Shown: piece after piece, positions 18,876-26,142 of the stretch
How positions within the stretch are numbered: position 1 is the first letter of the stretch
How the letters are laid out: the number at the start of each line of letters is the position of its first letter
Assembly (NCBI GenBank): GCA_934718135.1
Contig: CAKUZW010000003.1
Location: 62,001-126,000 of the forward strand
Source of the DNA: an uncultured Candidatus Melainabacteria bacterium
GTDB lineage: Bacteria; Cyanobacteriota; Vampirovibrionia; Gastranaerophilales; Gastranaerophilaceae
Direction: 5' to 3'
DNA: 64,000 nt
Translations under genes and position numbers: made by a program
The notes under the pieces: generated by a model
Seen by the model: the letters and a program-made list of their open reading frames with translations, nothing else
Databases searched by the model: none
Told to the model about the DNA's origin: nothing

Positions 18876-19550
18876 ATGAGAATCAACGGTATTAATAACA
18901 GCTTTTATGATAATAATGGAAAAGCTAATAATCAACCAAATTTTACTGCATTAAAAAAGATTAATTTTTCATTAGATTTTAATCCTCAAAAATCACTTAG
19001 AGATGCAGAAGTTTTATTGGAATTCAAAAAATCCGAACCACTAAAAAGATTTTTTGAAAAATATGATGGAATAGCAGATTTTTATGAGAGTCATTCGTCC
19101 TGGGATCCAATGATAGAAGAATGGACAAGACCGAATACAATGTTAACTATAAAATATAATCCAAATCCTGTAGAAAAAACTATCCAAAAAGAAATAAAAG
19201 AACCTGAAAAAATTATAGAAAAAGAAACAAAAAATAAAGGATTTTTTAATAAAATAAAAAACTGGTTACAAATAGGTAAAGAAGAAAATAAAACTCAAAA
19301 AATTGAAGCCCCTATAGATGGAACTACTTTAAAACCTCCAATTGAAGAATTGGTAATTACAGATGGTACACCTTTTTCGTCAGAGGTAAGCGAATATGAA
19401 TCTGTAAGTGGTTTAAAATATAGCATTAGAAATTTAACTGATGCTGATATAGAATATGAGCTTAGTCAAGTGGAAGCTAAAAAATTAGAAGAACAACAAC
19501 AAGCAGAACAATTAAAGAATATTCATGAAGAGTTAAAAGGTTGGCTATAA
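18876..19550 (+). CDS. Hypothetical protein with Asn-rich N-terminus
   Basis: This 224-residue protein has no recognised domain. The start MRINGINNSF and the later NFTALKKINFSL (about 30-41) resemble MRVNNVQNNQ and NFGMALKINSKL in the 209-residue protein at 40885-41514, which suggests a shared N-terminal module. The middle (about 100-145) is Lys/Glu-rich with a short amphipathic GFFNKIKNWLQIG, and the C-terminus is a predicted helix. No classical signal peptide is seen. A GGGATAAT segment precedes the ATG. It may be a lineage-specific secreted or surface-associated protein. Confidence 0.65.
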   Translation: MRINGINNSFYDNNGKANNQPNFTALKKINFSLDFNPQKSLRDAEVLLEFKKSEPLKRFFEKYDGIADFYESHSSWDPMIEEWTRPNTMLTIKYNPNPVEKTIQKEIKEPEKIIEKETKNKGFFNKIKNWLQIGKEENKTQKIEAPIDGTTLKPPIEELVITDGTPFSSEVSEYESVSGLKYSIRNLTDADIEYELSQVEAKKLEEQQQAEQLKNIHEELKGWL

Positions 19551-19641
19551 ATTTAATATATACATTGAAGTGTAAATTTTTAAATTTGTAAAACAACTTA
19601 ATTATTGTTGCAGTTTTGTAATAAAAAATATGCTTATAGGG

Positions 19642-19767
19642 TTGAAAATTGTAAAAAATCGGTTATAATAAGAGAGTAGGGAGAGGTCTTTCGACCTCTT
19701 GCACAATCCCTACATGAAGCTTGTAATAATAAGTATTAAATGTCCTATCACTACTAGGGCATTTTTT
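19642..19767 (+). ncRNA. Antisense RNA (probable type I antitoxin) with its promoter and terminator
   Basis: A sigma70-type promoter (TTGAAA 19642-19647, 16-bp spacer, TATAAT 19664-19669) should start an RNA near 19676. It ends at a hairpin, AAATGTCCTA (19738-19747) with TAGGGCATTT (19755-19764) and one U-G pair, running into six T. The roughly 90-nt RNA holds a 5' stem-loop (AGAGGTC-TTTC-GACCTCT) and contains no plausible ORF. It is antisense to the 3' two-thirds and tail of the 28-codon hydrophobic ORF on the minus strand, the layout of type I toxin-antitoxin pairs with convergent overlap. Antitoxin role is inferred. Confidence 0.7.
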
Positions 19768-19796
19768 ACTATTGCAAGCACTTCTTGTTTTGTCAT
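19710..19796 (-). CDS. 28-residue hydrophobic peptide, probable type I toxin
   Basis: This very short gene has a strong ribosome site (AAAGGAGG, 5 nt before the ATG at 19796). The peptide begins MTKQEVLAIVKNALVV and continues as one hydrophobic helix (about 13-26), ending TSFM, so it has a short charged N-terminus plus one membrane segment, as in small type I toxins. An 84-nt 5' leader can fold (hairpin CACGACA/TGTTGTG), and an antisense RNA covers its 3' part. I do not assign it to a named family. A leader or regulatory peptide is the alternative, but no gene follows on this strand. Confidence 0.65.
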   Translation of the reverse strand: MTKQEVLAIVKNALVVIGHLILIITSFM

Positions 19797-19886
19797 GGCT
19801 TCCTCCTTTCTCTACACCTTTGCACAACAGAAGTTTGTCGTGTATGAGTAAAGGTTTCCACCATCTAGGAATTGCCCTACATGCTG

Positions 19887-19895
19887 ATTGTATCA
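19887..19895 (-). promoter_or_regulatory. Extended -10 promoter of the small toxin gene
   Basis: Minus-strand TG-A-TACAAT is an extended -10 with a 5/6 hexamer match. No good -35 is visible. The predicted start near 19880 gives a leader of about 84 nt containing the inverted segments GGTGGAAACC and CACGACA...TGTTGTG. Confidence 0.55.
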
Positions 19896-20003
19896 TAAAA
19901 GGTTTATTGTTTTATTTTTATGAATTGTAGCAATTTTTATAATTTACTGCTTTTTATATTTATAAAACAAAATTAATAATATTCGTGGTAAAAGGTTTGT
20001 CTA

Positions 20004-20957
20004 ATGCAAATAAATAATAATATATTTAAGAAACTTGTGAACAGCAAAAATTTTAAAATTTCTGACTTAAACAAAAAAGTTCCAAATACAAAGGTATCAA
20101 AAGACCTTACTTATATGGATATAATTACGTTTCATCAATATGTTCATGCTAGAAAAAATCCTATAGATATTACTCCCGAAGAAATTGAAACTCTTTCAAA
20201 AGAAACCGGAGGGAGGTTCTTAAACTTTTCTCTCGATTTGCTATTAAAAAAATTAAATATTCCCCAAGCTATACGTCCAAAGATAAGATATTTTAAACCA
20301 AAAACGGCAGACGTTGGAGGAAACTTTGAAACTCACAAACAAAGAATTAATATTGATGAATCTCTAAATGATACAAGATTGGTTCTAGTGGTAATTAGAC
20401 ATGAATTGGAACATTGGAAGCAACTTGTTGATGCTCTAAGATGTGATTCAACCTCTGAATTTATGACAACAAAAAACGCTTTTACATTAACATTGCTAAA
20501 AAAGAAAATAAAAAACATAACTCCAAAAAATATAGATTATGTTAAAAATTTATTTGCAAATCGTAACCAAGACCCCGATTTTATTAGATATTATAAACAA
20601 CAAAAGAAATTGCAAGGAAAAGTTGTCAAATACCTCGGCAAAATAGATGAAAACTCACCTGAAGCAAAAGATTGTCATAGATATATAGAAGAAATAAATA
20701 ATTTTAACAGAATTACATCCAGTACCGTAAATTATCAATGTTCTTACATGGAATATGCTCCTTATGTTGAAGAATTTGCACTCGGAGAAAAAGTCTATAA
20801 TACAAAACAATGTGCTTTTAAAAACTTTAAAAAAATCAATGAAATAGGATTACAAAAATTAATTGAATTGGAAAAGAATAATAAAGAAACCCCTTCTAAA
20901 GATTTCAAGGACATAATAATTCAAAATCCAAATCCATCAATTTCTTTGTTTGGATAA
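20004..20957 (+). CDS. Zincin-like hypothetical protein (HExxH)
   Basis: This 317-residue protein has no family I can name, but it contains HELEHWKQ with the HExxH signature of zinc metallopeptidases (H133, E134, H137), preceded by a hydrophobic strand/helix (RLVLVVIR). A possible third ligand lies in the acidic segment PYVEEFALGEK (about 260-270). The N-terminus MQINNNIFKK resembles the Asn/Ile-rich starts of other unknown proteins in this window. No classical signal peptide or membrane helix is visible. A poor SD precedes the ATG. Metalloprotease activity is inferred from the motif alone. Confidence 0.65.
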   Translation: MQINNNIFKKLVNSKNFKISDLNKKVPNTKVSKDLTYMDIITFHQYVHARKNPIDITPEEIETLSKETGGRFLNFSLDLLLKKLNIPQAIRPKIRYFKPKTADVGGNFETHKQRINIDESLNDTRLVLVVIRHELEHWKQLVDALRCDSTSEFMTTKNAFTLTLLKKKIKNITPKNIDYVKNLFANRNQDPDFIRYYKQQKKLQGKVVKYLGKIDENSPEAKDCHRYIEEINNFNRITSSTVNYQCSYMEYAPYVEEFALGEKVYNTKQCAFKNFKKINEIGLQKLIELEKNNKETPSKDFKDIIIQNPNPSISLFG

Positions 20958-20965
20958 AATAAAAT

Positions 20966-21241
20966 CTATTGACGCAGAATTTTATCTAAAATTAGAACAA
21001 GTTCATTTATTTTTTTATCTTTCTCGGTTTCATCACTTTTTGCTAAAGATTCTTTTATACAATGCTCAAAATGACCTTTCAAAATGTCAAAATTTACCCG
21101 TCTCAAAATTGATTGGCTTGCAAGTATTTGGGTGCTAATATCAACGCAATATCTATCTTCTTCAACCATTTTAATGAGTCCATTGATTTGACCTTGAACG
21201 GTTCTTAAAAGTCTGATTATTTTTTTCTTATCTGCATGCAT
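20966..21241 (-). CDS. csoR: CsoR-family copper-sensing repressor
   Basis: This 91-residue all-helical repressor of the CsoR/RcnR (DUF156) family has the complete Cu(I) site: C32 in RYCVDI, H57 and C61 in the HFEHC segment (HxxxC). The N-terminal segment RLLRTVQGQINGLIKM is diagnostic. It should bind the G/C-tract dyad upstream of the Cys-rich gene and release it when loaded with copper. It lies downstream of that gene, separated by an intrinsic terminator, so it is probably made by read-through or from a promoter in the 76-nt gap. RBS AAAGGAT. Confidence 0.92.
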   Translation of the reverse strand: MHADKKKIIRLLRTVQGQINGLIKMVEEDRYCVDISTQILASQSILRRVNFDILKGHFEHCIKESLAKSDETEKDKKINELVLILDKILRQ

Positions 21242-21265
21242 TATAAAAATATCCTTTCTTCAATT

Positions 21266-21302
21266 AAAAAAGGTAAACTCTTTTTTCACAAAAGAGTTTA
21301 CC
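21266..21302 (-). terminator. Terminator between Cys-rich gene and csoR
   Basis: A 13-bp perfect stem (minus-strand GGTAAACTCTTTT / AAAAGAGTTTACC, 21272-21284 and 21290-21302) is followed on the minus strand by TTTTTT at 21271-21266. It should limit csoR expression relative to the upstream gene. Confidence 0.88.
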
Positions 21303-21317
21303 ACAAGTTCTAAATAA

Positions 21318-21581
21318 TTATTGACAATTACACTTAGATTTTTTGAAAAATCTAAAGAAATGTTTTTTACCACAATTACAATTTTGTTTTTCGCAATTGC
21401 ATTTTGGGTTATTGCAGTTGCAAGTTTCCTCTTTTTGACAGCCACAAGTGCAATCTTTTGAACATTCTTGTTTGCATTTGCAATTGTCGCCACAATTACA
21501 CTGAATATCACAAGCAAATGCAGAACCTGATAATGCGATTGTTGTACCTAAAATCAACAAACTTGTTAGTAATTTTTTCAT
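21318..21581 (-). CDS. Secreted cysteine-rich metal-binding protein
   Basis: This 87-residue protein has a signal peptide (MKKLLTSLLILGTTIALSGS, cut after AFA at residue 23). The mature part has 17 cysteines in 64 residues, mostly as CxC or CxxxC with N/K/G/D between them. This is metallothionein-like but exported. The start at 21581 is chosen over an in-frame upstream codon because AAAGGAG precedes it and it begins the signal peptide. A CsoR-type operator in its promoter and csoR downstream imply Cu(I) binding in the periplasm or at the surface. It does not match a classical metallothionein that I can name. Confidence 0.8.
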   Translation of the reverse strand: MKKLLTSLLILGTTIALSGSAFACDIQCNCGDNCKCKQECSKDCTCGCQKEETCNCNNPKCNCEKQNCNCGKKHFFRFFKKSKCNCQ

Positions 21582-21646
21582 AAAATTCTCCTTTCTTTGC
21601 TTTTGTATTTCCAAAGAATACAAAACATACTCAACTTATTACTAAC

Positions 21647-21696
21647 ACCCCCACGGGGTATATGTATAATATAAAATATGTTTTTAATTTTGTCAA
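21647..21696 (-). promoter_or_regulatory. CsoR-type operator and promoter
   Basis: On the minus strand the -35 is TTGACA (21696-21691), followed by a 17-bp spacer and -10 TATATT (21673-21668). Just downstream lies the dyad ACCCC-CAC-GGGGT (21647-21659), which fits the G/C-tract palindromes bound by CsoR. Placement over the start site predicts repression without copper. Confidence 0.82.
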
Positions 21697-21733
21697 TCCT
21701 AAAAAATTGCATTTTAAAAAATAAACTTTTTAA

Positions 21734-23812
21734 CTAGTTTCCTAAATGAAAAATAGCAAAATCTTTTTCTGCGGCATAGGTTTTTATATTTTGAGGAACT
21801 TCTTTGAACTTATATTTTTCTTTGTAACCTATCAGTTTATATAATTTAGCTTTCAATGTTTGAATTTTTGTTTTCTCGGAAAAAATTCTTGAATACATTG
21901 GGTTAAATCCTTTTTTAGGTCCTTGAAAAAATAAACCTTGAGGTTGTGCAAAAACACCTATTGCTTCCCCATATTCAGTTGCTGGTGAAGCATCTAAAAT
22001 AGCGGTATTTAGTTCTTTTGCGGCTTGAGGATTTATTGCACGAAGTTCTTCTAAAGATTTACAATTATATTTTTTGAAAATATTACTAAGATTAAGAAAT
22101 GCTTTGTCAATGTTTCTCAATCTGAAAGCTCTAGGATGAATTTCCTTTCCAAAACCTGTCCCATCAGCATCTCTAAATGCATGAGCATATCTAATGTCAT
22201 CACTGTTTAAATTAACAATTACGCCTTCTGTTCCAAAGAGATGATGACTTCTTCTTACCGGATTTGTATAAGAACTGCTGAGGGCATATTTAGAATTAGG
22301 GCGAGAAGCAAATTCAACGCCTTCAAGTTGAGTTGTTGCATGATAAAAATTATGGACATCATTAGGATTTAAAACTTTTTCTGTTCCATTTTCATCAATA
22401 TATTTGATTGGTGCTTTTTTATCAAGATATACGACAATATTGGTGACTCCATTAGAATTTACTTTTTTTACAGAAGTTCCGTTTACAATGAATTGGCTTG
22501 CTTTAGGGACTTTTGATTGAGGGATTTGAATTGATTGACTTTGAATAAATTGTATTTCTTTTTTAATTGTATTTTTTATTAAATTTAAAGTTTTTTGATT
22601 TTGAGGGGTTGTCATATTTTTAGCATCAGAAAATATTTCTAACATTTTGTAGCTGTCTTTATAGCGTAATTCGCAGGTGGCATTTATAAGGGCATTTTTT
22701 GAAATTTCCCCGTTTACGGCATTTTCCAGTAAATTTTGATTTTTTACTATTGAATATAATTTTAATTTATTTTCGTGCGGAAGATTTAATTTTTCTGCTA
22801 AATAGTAGGCATTAAATGCGGATTGTTCAATGTCGTTAATCCCTTGAATTCTGCTTGAATTTTTAAATAATACCGCAAGTTGAACAATTAACTTATTTTC
22901 TGGTGACAATTCTATAAATCGTTCGTCTTTATTTATTTTTTGTAGCATTTTTAGTGAAGATTTACTGATTGTTTTATTTTGCAAAATTTCAGGAAAAGCT
23001 TTTGTTATTTTAAAAAGCTCACTTTCTACAATTTCTCCGTTTTTATCAAACAGGTTTTTAAAAGCAGAAATAGTTGTTTGTTGTTCAGCTTTTGCAAGTG
23101 GTTTTATTTTTAAAGAGGTGTCATCTAATAATTTTTGAATTAATTTTGTGTATTCATCCTTTGTTTTAGGCAAAATCGGGATATCTTGAGCTACCTTTTC
23201 ATTAGGTCCATTGCTGATTAATTTTGTCAAAAAGTCATTTTTCTGAGATAGAGATAATTCATCTATATTTTTAAATTGAGTATATTTTCTAAATTTAAAA
23301 GCAGAGAAAGAATCTTTAGGTTTCTCATATTTATCAAATATTGCCAAAATATTTTTTAAATCTTTTTCTGAAAATTCTCCATTTTTACCAATAGATTGAG
23401 TCAAAACCTCAATTCCCATTTTAGGACTTAATGATAAAGATGAAGATAAAGTTCTAATTTTTTTTACTAATAATCCAAAAGCATTTTCATCGAATTTTGT
23501 AATATCGGTTTTTGCAACATTTTTAAGAACTTCTATTATTTCATGGTCATACATTTCTGTTTTTTCAAGTTTTTTTGTAAATTCAAAAACCCTAGAACTA
23601 TATTGACCATTTGCAAGTTCAATATTTTCTAAAATATGGTCAAAAGATAAACCTTTACTATGTTTTAAAGACTTTTCAATTATTTTTTCGGTCAATTTGG
23701 GTTCTTCTTTTATTGGAACATATTTCAATGTAGAAGGATTTATTACTTTTTTTAATGGTTTAAAGGCTTTTACACCTATATAACTAAAGTTCGAAATACT
23801 TGATATTGCCAT
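21734..23812 (-). CDS. Large hypothetical protein with helical N-terminus and possible ADP-ribosyltransferase-like C-terminus
   Basis: This 692-residue protein (start at 23812, MAISSISNFSYIGVK, after an AAGGAAAA site; an upstream in-frame start would run into the divergent gene) has no recognised family. Residues about 60-440 are helical and Lys/Leu-rich with repeated KNGEFSEKDL-type segments (FSEKDLKNILAIFDKY, DKNGEIVESELFKITK) that look like degenerate EF-hand-like or solenoid repeats. The C-terminal 200 residues hold NFYHATT, SKYALSSSY and YGEAIGVFAQPQG, loosely recalling the H-Y-E ADP-ribosyltransferase layout. That reading is weak. The N-terminus fits the shared Asn/Ile/Ser-rich motif. 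No signal peptide. Confidence 0.6.
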   Translation of the reverse strand: MAISSISNFSYIGVKAFKPLKKVINPSTLKYVPIKEEPKLTEKIIEKSLKHSKGLSFDHILENIELANGQYSSRVFEFTKKLEKTEMYDHEIIEVLKNVAKTDITKFDENAFGLLVKKIRTLSSSLSLSPKMGIEVLTQSIGKNGEFSEKDLKNILAIFDKYEKPKDSFSAFKFRKYTQFKNIDELSLSQKNDFLTKLISNGPNEKVAQDIPILPKTKDEYTKLIQKLLDDTSLKIKPLAKAEQQTTISAFKNLFDKNGEIVESELFKITKAFPEILQNKTISKSSLKMLQKINKDERFIELSPENKLIVQLAVLFKNSSRIQGINDIEQSAFNAYYLAEKLNLPHENKLKLYSIVKNQNLLENAVNGEISKNALINATCELRYKDSYKMLEIFSDAKNMTTPQNQKTLNLIKNTIKKEIQFIQSQSIQIPQSKVPKASQFIVNGTSVKKVNSNGVTNIVVYLDKKAPIKYIDENGTEKVLNPNDVHNFYHATTQLEGVEFASRPNSKYALSSSYTNPVRRSHHLFGTEGVIVNLNSDDIRYAHAFRDADGTGFGKEIHPRAFRLRNIDKAFLNLSNIFKKYNCKSLEELRAINPQAAKELNTAILDASPATEYGEAIGVFAQPQGLFFQGPKKGFNPMYSRIFSEKTKIQTLKAKLYKLIGYKEKYKFKEVPQNIKTYAAEKDFAIFHLGN

Positions 23813-23875
23813 AATTTTTCCTTTCCTTATATGTAAAAACCTCAATATAAAAATTTTTGCCCCAAAAATTTCCCC

Positions 23876-23906
23876 TTGACTGATAGTTACTATCAGGTTG
23901 TAAAAT
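23876..23906 (+). promoter_or_regulatory. Promoter with palindromic operator upstream of dxs-like gene
   Basis: The -35 is TTGACT (23876-23881) and the -10 TAAAAT (23901-23906) lies after a long 19-bp spacer. A perfect palindrome CTGATAGT-T-ACTATCAG (23880-23896) fills the spacer. This matches the geometry of MerR-type activator sites or a repressor block. The bound protein is unknown. Confidence 0.65.
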
Positions 23907-23951
23907 ATAAAAGTATAAAATAGATTTTTATATTTAAACAAGGAGATTAAA

Positions 23952-25700
23952 ATGATTTTAGACAAAGTGAACAATTCTAAAGACGTGAAAACTCTTTCTA
24001 TCAGTGAAATGAATTCATTAGCAGATGAAATGAGAAAACTTATTATAAAAAAAGTTAATACTATTGGTGGTCACATGGGACCAAATTTAGGTATTATTGA
24101 AGCTACTATTGCAATGCATTATGTTTTTGATATGCCAAAAGACAAAATTGTTTTTGACGTTTCTCACCAATGTTATCCGCATAAAATCCTTACAGGAAGA
24201 AAAGAAGGATTTACAAATCCTGATAACTACTTAAAATACACTGGTTATACAGCTCCGGAAGAAAGTGAATACGATTTGTTCAAAGTTGGCCACACTTCAA
24301 CATCTGTAAGTTTAGCAACCGGTGTAGCTAAAGCAAGAGATTTAAAAGGTGAAAATTATAATGTTATTGCTTTGATTGGTGACGGTTCTTTATCAGGTGG
24401 TGAAGCTCTTGAAGGTCTTGATAATGCCGCAACTTTAGGTAGCAACTTTATTGTTGTAGTTAATGACAATGATATGTCTATTGCAGAAAACCATGGCGGA
24501 CTTTATGACAATTTAAAACAACTTAGAGAAACTAATGGAAAAGCAGAATGTAACTTCTTTAAATCTTTAGGTTTTGAATATTTCTACCTTGAAGAAGGTA
24601 ACAACATCGAAAAACTTATTGAGGCTTTTAAAGAGGTTAAAGATGCAAATTATCCTGTTGTTTTGCATATTCACACTTTAAAAGGTCATGGCTTGAAAAT
24701 TGCAGAAGAAAATAAAGAGGCTTTCCACTGGATTATGCCGGGAATTTTGGACAAAGATGATACTCCGGCTCCGGTTGTAGAAGATTACAACTCAATTACA
24801 AAAGATTTTATTCTTAAAAAGACAAAAGAAGATAAAACCGTAATTGCGATTAATGCCGCAACTCCGGGGGTATTTGGTTGGGATAAAGCTTTTAGAGATA
24901 AATTAGGCAAACAATACACAGATGTTGGTATTGCAGAAGAACATGCCGTTGCTTACTCTTCAGCCCTTGCAAAAAGCGGAGCAAAACCTATATTTGCCGT
25001 AATGAGTTCATTTATTCAAAGAACTTACGATCAAATGTCACAAGATATGGCTTTGAACAATGCTCCTATAACAATGCTTGTATTTTGGGGTGGTTTGTCA
25101 GGAGCAGACGCTACACACCTTTGTTCATTTGATATTCCGTTAGTTTCAAATATTCCAAATGTTGTTTATTTATCTCCAACTACAAAAGAAGAATATTTGG
25201 CAATGCTTGAATATTCTCTAAACCAAACAGAACACCCTGTTGTAATAAGAGTTCCATTGTCTTTAAAATCTAGTGGACAAAAAGATACAACGGATTATTC
25301 TATTCTAAATAAATTCAAAATTGAGTCTAAAGGAGAAAAGGTTGCAATTTTAGGGCTTGGTAATTTCTTAGGACTTGCAAATGACGTTAAAGAAGAATTG
25401 AAAAAACAATTAGGTTTTGATTCTACAGTTATCAATCCGAGATTTATAACCGGAGTTGATGAAGAGCTTTTGAACGAACTGAAAAAAGACCACAAAGTTG
25501 TTATTACTTTGGAAGACGGACAACTTGATGGTGGTTTTGGTGAAAAAATTGCAAGATTTTACGGAAATTCTGATGTGAAAGTTTTGAATTTTGGCGGAAA
25601 GAAAGAGTTCACTGACAGAATGCCGTTAGAAGAACTTTACAGACGGAACCACTTAACAAAAGAACTTATTGTAGAAGATATTAAAACTGTTTTAAAATAA
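23952..25700 (+). CDS. dxs: 1-deoxy-D-xylulose-5-phosphate synthase-like thiamine diphosphate enzyme (divergent)
   Basis: This 582-residue transketolase-superfamily enzyme has DXS domain order: TPP-pyrophosphate domain, pyrimidine domain and C-terminal transketolase domain. DXS-like features are H41 (GGHMGPNLG), SHQCYPHKILTGR (71-83), GHTSTSVSLATG (113-124), the TPP motif GDGSLSGG...NDND (143-174), and IAEEHAVAYS with the catalytic Glu. It differs from canonical DXS at KGHGL (usually KGRGY), IRVPLSL (usually RYPRG) and GADATHLCSFD (usually GADGxTHxGxFD), where substrate-phosphate residues normally lie. It may be a paralogous acyloin/ketose synthase rather than the pathway DXS. AAGGAG precedes the ATG. 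Confidence 0.75.
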   Translation: MILDKVNNSKDVKTLSISEMNSLADEMRKLIIKKVNTIGGHMGPNLGIIEATIAMHYVFDMPKDKIVFDVSHQCYPHKILTGRKEGFTNPDNYLKYTGYTAPEESEYDLFKVGHTSTSVSLATGVAKARDLKGENYNVIALIGDGSLSGGEALEGLDNAATLGSNFIVVVNDNDMSIAENHGGLYDNLKQLRETNGKAECNFFKSLGFEYFYLEEGNNIEKLIEAFKEVKDANYPVVLHIHTLKGHGLKIAEENKEAFHWIMPGILDKDDTPAPVVEDYNSITKDFILKKTKEDKTVIAINAATPGVFGWDKAFRDKLGKQYTDVGIAEEHAVAYSSALAKSGAKPIFAVMSSFIQRTYDQMSQDMALNNAPITMLVFWGGLSGADATHLCSFDIPLVSNIPNVVYLSPTTKEEYLAMLEYSLNQTEHPVVIRVPLSLKSSGQKDTTDYSILNKFKIESKGEKVAILGLGNFLGLANDVKEELKKQLGFDSTVINPRFITGVDEELLNELKKDHKVVITLEDGQLDGGFGEKIARFYGNSDVKVLNFGGKKEFTDRMPLEELYRRNHLTKELIVEDIKTVLK

Positions 25701-25719
25701 AAAAATATTTATAAGTTTT

Positions 25720-26011
25720 ATGGTATTTTTGAGTTTGATGCAAGGGTGTATTGCCCTTGCTCAAACTTCTAATAATGAGGATAAAATATTACAAGAGAAG
25801 AAATTTGTAAAGATAATCAAGAGAATTTCTAACAATCGTAATCCTAACAACAACCGGTAATATCCGAACATTAAAAAACCACATCATTGGCAATTTAAAA
25901 GTCGGAAATGACGAAAAAACAATTGCCGAAACAATCATACAAACAATGCCTTACGTAGGATTTCCAAATGCAATCCAAGCTCTGAAAGTTTTGGAAGAAG
26001 TTGTTAAATAA
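25720..26011 (+). pseudogene. Broken carboxymuconolactone-decarboxylase-family gene
   Basis: Two frames together recall one CMD/AhpD-like protein. Frame 1 from the ATG at 25720 has a signal-peptide-like start (MVFLSLMQGCIALAQ) and continues to about KKFVKII. The next frame, from about 25817, gives REFLTIVILTTTGN, then HIIGNLKVGNDEKTIAETI and QTMPYVGFPNAIQALKV, and stops at 26011. The REL-TIA-LTA, LKVG and YVGFP-A signatures are CMD-family. A frameshift near 25815 separates the halves, and the joined length of about 97 residues is short, so there may also be a deletion. Confidence 0.7.
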
Positions 26012-26142
26012 GACTTATAAACCTTACTCAAAAAAACTTCTTCTTTACATTATTTAATTTATTTACAACAAAGCATATAGATTGTAGTATTATAGAGTAT
26101 AAGAATTGTAAGTATGAATAATTTTCTCTTTCGGAGGCAAAA

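Noticed and set aside
19663..19896. A 77-codon minus-strand ORF covering the small toxin region
   Set aside because: Its composition is unlike a protein (many R/C/K/P runs), it has no SD, and it lies in a different frame from the 28-codon ORF, which has a strong SD.
23813..23974. Longer start for the 692-residue protein (54 extra codons)
   Set aside because: The extension has no SD, crosses the dxs-like promoter and operator, and overlaps the start of the divergent gene.
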